Source: Marthasterias glacialis
Taxonomy: Eukaryota > Echinodermata > Asteroidea > Forcipulatida > Asteriidae
Reading direction: 5' to 3'
Assembly: GCA_911728455.2 (NCBI GenBank)
Contig: OU452219.1
Span: 4,586,320-4,650,319 of the forward strand
DNA length: 64,000 nt
Below are positions 59,471-64,000 of this stretch, piece after piece. Numbering within the stretch: the stretch's first letter is position 1; each line of letters opens with the position of its first letter. The translations under genes and the position numbers were made by a program. Below the pieces are notes generated by a model. The model was not told the DNA's origin and searched no databases. It worked only from the letters and a program-made list of their open reading frames with translations.

Positions 59471-62401
59471 TCAAAGTCAACCGGGACTACCAGGTTTCCA
59501 CTAAATATACAAGTCGCTATCCTCAAACCTCAAGGCTTTCAGTGCAAGTCAAATTTCAAATATCAAGTCAATTTAGTCAAGACCCAACTCCAAAAATAGT
59601 GCGACTCGAGTCCGACTCTTGTTCGGGTCGCCTGCTCTGATAAGTTATATCTTGAAGTGTCAACTCAAGACAAAAATAATGAATTGACATTACGGTTTAA
59701 TACAAATTCACTTACTGTCAACTGCAAAATGTCATCGCAGACAATTACAAGTCCACATTCACAGAATACAGGCAATTTGCAATACAGTGCGCCCTCTAAT
59801 GTTTGCTCAGGAGAGGCCATTTTCGCAATGCATCGTACGAAAAGGTCAACAATTTTTTCTTGCAGAGCCCGCTGCAAGACCCCGATTGTATAAATTTTTT
59901 CAGTGTTTACAGCATAAGATGGTATTTTTGTGAGGCTAGCAAATGTATGTATCAAATTTATGTCAGCCATTTATTTAAAAGTCCCAAACTGCCAGTCAGT
60001 GCTGAAATGAGAGTGTGATCGTTTTTTAGTCGACCACTTTTTCGGTGAAAATGGTCGCTCCTGGATAAACTGTAGAGGCGCACCGTACTGTGAATCTCCT
60101 GTATTGTAAGCCAAAGATGGTATTTTCCTGCCCCTGAAGGCAGTATTTGTTGGCCCTGTCAGGAGTAATACATGGTGGTAGTATATGACAACAGACAGGA
60201 TGTGATCGACACCGTATCAGTTTGGAGATCCAGGGTCACTGCCAGATCCAGAGCGCATCTGACCTTATAAAATAAAAAAAAAACATTTGCGATATCCTCT
60301 CCAGGGAAATCTGTCCTTGTCTTGGGACTCTGACGAGGGGAAATTTCCTGACAACTGACCCACAGTATCAGTCACAAAGACAAGAAAGTCAACAGTAAAT
60401 TACCCCCCAGCCAGATCTAATAAAGATGAAGTCCAACGTGGAGTTTTTAGTGTCGCATGACTGGAGGTGGTCAACTCCTGGACAACTGACCTACTTACAG
60501 CATCCAACCGTTTCGAGTCTCCTTCTTGAAAAAACACACTACCCAGGTATCAGATCAAATACATGTATTTCAGTCTTGGATGTGTTTTCATTTTTCTTCC
60601 TAATTCATAAAGCTAGCTTGTACGAAGGGTGAATGCCCCCCCCCTCCCCACCCACCCCAAACACTCACACATAATACCTTGACACTTCTGTAACTGTTTC
60701 TACGGACATGTTCATGGCACTTTCACTATGAGCTTCAAAAGAGTGTCCTTCACTTCATAATTCAAATTTTGGACACACCAATTTTAACTATGAAATGCAG
60801 TGCGCACATAACGTACTTAAAGTAGTGAGCTGGTGAAGAAAGGTGTGGACGAATAAAATGAGTGGACAAATATGTGGGGTTTTTTTTTCAAGAAAACAGG
60901 AATTTGTGCTGCATGTTGTGACCCATTCTTTTTCTTTCTAAATTTTTTTTTATGATGACAGCTTGTCTGACAAACTTACTTCTCAACACCCACGTCCCGT
61001 TACCCCCTCCTCCCGGTCCCGCCTCCATCCAGCAAAATCAATCTAATGCCTGTATATATGATATCCGCTGGATCAATGGCCGTCCCTCCTCCCTCCCCCA
61101 ACCCCCCCCCCCCAAACCCTTGGCAAATGGCTTTCTAGTTCCTCCCCTTCAGGGTGTTTCACAACTCTCCTTCAACACCTCTCCTTTGTGGAGACGGTAG
61201 TTCATGAGTTGACTTCTTGCTGTTCAGTGTTAAAATATTATACATCTTGATATCAATCGTGTTTCCTGAAGAACGTTTGGGACAGCAAACTGCAACTTAT
61301 ACGATTGTTATAGATCCATGGGCTTAACAGACAATCTGAAAGACGATCCTAAACATGACATGAAAAGGGAAAGTTGGTTATTTTGAAATTCGTCTTCTCT
61401 CCCCCCTCTATTTTTGTCTGACCCCCCCCCCCATGATCCCTCCCGGTACAAAATTTGTCAACCCTATGAATCAGTTTTTACAAGACCTGGGAATTTAATC
61501 TCCGGTGAGAAATTACCATACACCGCGACGTGTTAATGTACAACCATCGCCCCTGTTTGATATCCCTGAGAGTTGACATTTATGCAATGTCGCCGGCCGT
61601 AAAGAGTGACTCACTGACGAGCTGGTACCCTGATGCCCAGGTTCACAAACCTGGGCATATTACGTATGCATCTGAATGTGGACGTGTACTCTGTACTGTG
61701 GTGTACTGTCTGATGCCAAATGGTTTCTGTGCTGCTTTTATGTGTGTGCTCGATGTATAGTACGCTTTTAAGTGGGTTCAATGCAGAGTACATAGGTGTA
61801 TGCCATAACGTACGGATAGTATCTTGTACCAGTACAAGCAAATGCTGACTCCAGATGTGTTATTGGGAAAAGTCCCTTCCTTACAAGACACCTAGATAAA
61901 ACTGTAGAAAGTGAAATCATGAAAACCAAAACTCTAGAGACAGAAGCTGAAGAAACCACTACAAAAACAGTCTTGATTAATAACCAAAAAAATCCCTCCA
62001 AAGTAGTTCTGATTCAAATAATACACATTACAGCGATTTGTCTTCATGAAGTTATACCAGATGCATGTCTACATGCATACTTTACAAATGTGAATAAAGT
62101 TTGAAAATTCACACAGACTTTTGAATTAGAAAGTGGGAGGCAAAGGTGTGAAATACGTTCATAACCTGAATATCAAATTGACTAATTCTCGAAAAAAACA
62201 TTCCTGTGGTGAAATGTTTAGTAAAAGGAATTCATAACACCTTGTACAGAGCATGGAATGTCTTAAATTGTGAACCGAGAGTGATGTTTGGACACGTTCA
62301 GGTTAAGTTTATCATGAACAGTGGTTTAACCGATCATTTGCATGCAGCATCCATTTCTTTATTATTGATTTATTTGCAGTTTTATTTAGACAGGGCTATC
62401 T

Positions 62402-62541
62402 TCATAATGATAGAAATTATGAGGAACTAATAACAGCACATACTCATAGTGGGGGGGGGGGGGCTGGTTCAGGCTCAACACGATCAAGACCCACAGGTAC
62501 AGCGTTGTAGAAATCTTCGCACGGCCAAAACCAAGAGAAAT
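62402..62541. repeat. Duplicated 140-bp module, copy A
   Basis: Shares a perfect 37-bp stretch beginning TCATAATGATAGAAATTATG with copy B, then a diverged G-rich part, then CGATCAAGACCCACAGGTAC and GTAGAAATCTTCGCACGG. The spacing to copy B is 377 bp. Confidence 0.85.
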
Positions 62542-62778
62542 GTTGCGATAACATTCTGTTCCTTTTCCATGTTGAAATCCATTCAACAAAAAACAAAGCT
62601 TTTTAAAATAGTGTGGTGCTGATATATAAGAAGCAGCACAACCAAGATTTCTTCATACTGGGAGATCCCTGGCGAAGAGTTCCGGGGAGAAATCCTGAGC
62701 ACGACGATGTAACTGGATACAGTAAGATGACCCCTATTATCCTCTTTACCCTTCAATGGCCTGAGGGAACATGGGTAC

Positions 62779-62912
62779 TCATAATGATAGAAATTATGAG
62801 GAACTAATAACAGCAACAGGCTCGCGAGGAGGGTGGGGGGGATGCTCAATGCGATCAAGACGCACAGGTACAATGTTATAGAAATCTTTGCACGAACAGA
62901 ACCTAGAGTTTT
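62779..62912. repeat. Duplicated 140-bp module, copy B
   Basis: Same order as copy A: TCATAATGATAGAAATTATG, a G-rich middle, CGATCAAGACGCACAGGTAC, ATAGAAATCTTTGCACGAA. On the minus strand both copies read a related peptide (CKDFYNIVPVRLDRIE here, CEDFYNAVPVGLDRVEPEP in copy A), each soon closed by a stop. Confidence 0.85.
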
Positions 62913-63484
62913 GTTAATGAAGATTGATTAAAGGTACATCACTGGGTTGTTTTTTTTTGAGGAGTAAATTTAACCTATCCTCTAGATTTCATCTTTAAGA
63001 GTCGACTTTCCACATGTACAGAAAAGCCAGAAAATGGAGTCTGGTTGAATGAAATGTCTGCAGAAAGGGATTATTACAATTTTCATTTGTTTATTTTTTG
63101 GGAAGGTGGCACGGAAAGGAGGAGGTCTGATAATCTTAAGAAACATTTCAAACTGAAATTCTGTCTTCCTCAAAAGACTATTCATGTATGAATTTCTCTG
63201 ACATTACAAATAACAGACCTTTATGCACATGATGGCATTTGAGTAGGGCGCCCTCGACTAGATGCCACAAAAAGGTTGCTTATTGGACCATCCTGTGCAC
63301 CACGCATACATAAATGTGCGTTTCCATCGTTTCATCATCATTTTACCTCCAAGATGGCGGCAGGATGACATCAATACGTAAAGTCTATTATATGTAGGCA
63401 GAGTGGAGATAAATTGCAGATACACGAACATGTACAAATACAACTCTTCTTACTAATTATTTTTGTAGATTGCGTACCAGGGGA

Positions 63485-63825
63485 ACTTAAATATGTGTCA
63501 TGGCAGACAAGGTTGGTGTCTACATGGAGTCGTCCACGTTGTTTAAAAGGTGTTTTTTTTTTTTTCAGAGTGTGGGGTGGACAAGTTTATTTTGTGTTTA
63601 TTTCTAAAAGAAATTCAAGCGACAATGTGAGAGTTAGTACAAAACAAATATTGAGTGCATTTCCTTTGTGCATTGTCGCAAAATACATCGGTGAAATATA
63701 GCTTTTCCATTTTGCAAGGCTTTCACCTTGCGAAATGGAATTGTCCAGATTTCACCGAGTGATTATATTTTGTGACAATGCACTCGTATGCATGCAATAT
63801 TTGTATAATATTTACTGAAATTCAC
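63485..63825. mobile_element. Large-hairpin foldback element, copy 2
   Basis: Same order as the 6 kb copy: GACAAGGTTGGTGTCTACAT, then AAACAAATATTGAGTGCATT, then a hairpin whose inner arms are CCATTTTGCAAGGC and CCTTGCGAAATGG and whose outer right arm ends TGTGACAATGCACTCGTATG. Sequence differs from the 6 kb copy at many sites but the pairing is kept. Confidence 0.8.
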
Positions 63826-64000
63826 CCAAACAGTCCGTGAAATCCATCCTTAATACAGAACAAATTCAATCTAAAGATAATTACTCCGCCCAAAAGGTCA
63901 ATTACGATACACATTATGATAAGGAGGATGGACTTGAAGTGTAGATTCCCAGATACAATGTACGAGCCAAAGATAGAGTACATTGTGTGGAAGAATCCAC

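Larger units (their letters stand above)
56395..64000 (-). other. Intron upstream of the 56.2 kb exon (5' part outside window)
   Basis: The exon for the first half of DEP should precede 56394 on the minus strand; none of its expected motifs was seen up to 64000. The stretch contains a Leu/Ser-like SINE (58.0-58.4 kb), a 21-bp minisatellite (59.1-59.5 kb), a duplicated 140-bp module (62.4 and 62.8 kb) and the second copy of the large hairpin element (63.5-63.8 kb). I see nothing definable in 56400-57950 (apart from poly-C and poly-T runs), 58450-59090, 59650-62380 and 62920-63480. Confidence 0.75.

Noticed and set aside
60487..60535. A possible small minus-strand exon (acceptor TTCAAG, donor GTAAGTAGG) that might encode the missing first half of DEP
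   Set aside because: Splice-like borders only; the translation bears no resemblance to the R7 DEP N-terminal half.

Overview
This 64 kb window is animal nuclear DNA and shows no bacterial-style gene organisation. It is AT-rich, almost wholly non-coding, and dense in short transposable elements, tRNA-derived SINEs, foldback elements and microsatellites. The only confidently recognised gene is an internal piece of an R7-family regulator of G-protein signalling (RGS6/RGS7 type) on the minus strand. Four exons are visible, each with canonical AG/GT splice sites and mutually compatible phases: 56236-56394 (second half of the DEP domain), 51925-51989, 41017-41093 and 12226-12382 (the DEP helical extension, DHEX). 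Joined in that order they read without a stop, and I recognise the result as very close to vertebrate RGS6/RGS7. The first exons should lie beyond position 64000. The GGL and RGS domain exons should lie before position 1; I searched for them here and did not find them. Introns measure about 4.2, 10.8 and 28.6 kb between visible exons.

The protein similarity, intron size and SINE/MITE content suggest an invertebrate deuterostome, most likely an echinoderm such as a sea star. This is inference: no sequence here identifies the species directly.

Layout: 1-12225 is intron downstream of the 12.2 kb exon. It starts with two oppositely oriented blocks of a 42-bp satellite and carries tRNA-like foldback elements, a LINE 3' relic, a TTAA-flanked MITE and a decayed retrocopy of an unrecognised mRNA. 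12383-41016 is one very large intron filled with small hairpin MITEs, SINEs, GGCTTG-rich foldback elements and G/C homopolymers. 41094-51924 holds a dense cluster of MITEs, including a TTAA-flanked 648-bp element and a MITE nested in a MITE. 51990-56235 contains a 317-bp element with perfect 8-bp flanking repeats and a SINE about 24 bp from a splice donor. 56395-64000 holds another SINE, a 21-bp minisatellite, a partial local duplication and a large hairpin element also found near 6 kb.

The interest of the window lies in its repeat ecology: several apparently unrelated non-autonomous families, often palindromic, some with tRNA-like promoter boxes in both arms, packed into the introns of a conserved signalling gene. 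All repeat families were found by eye; boundaries are approximate unless flanking duplications are given.
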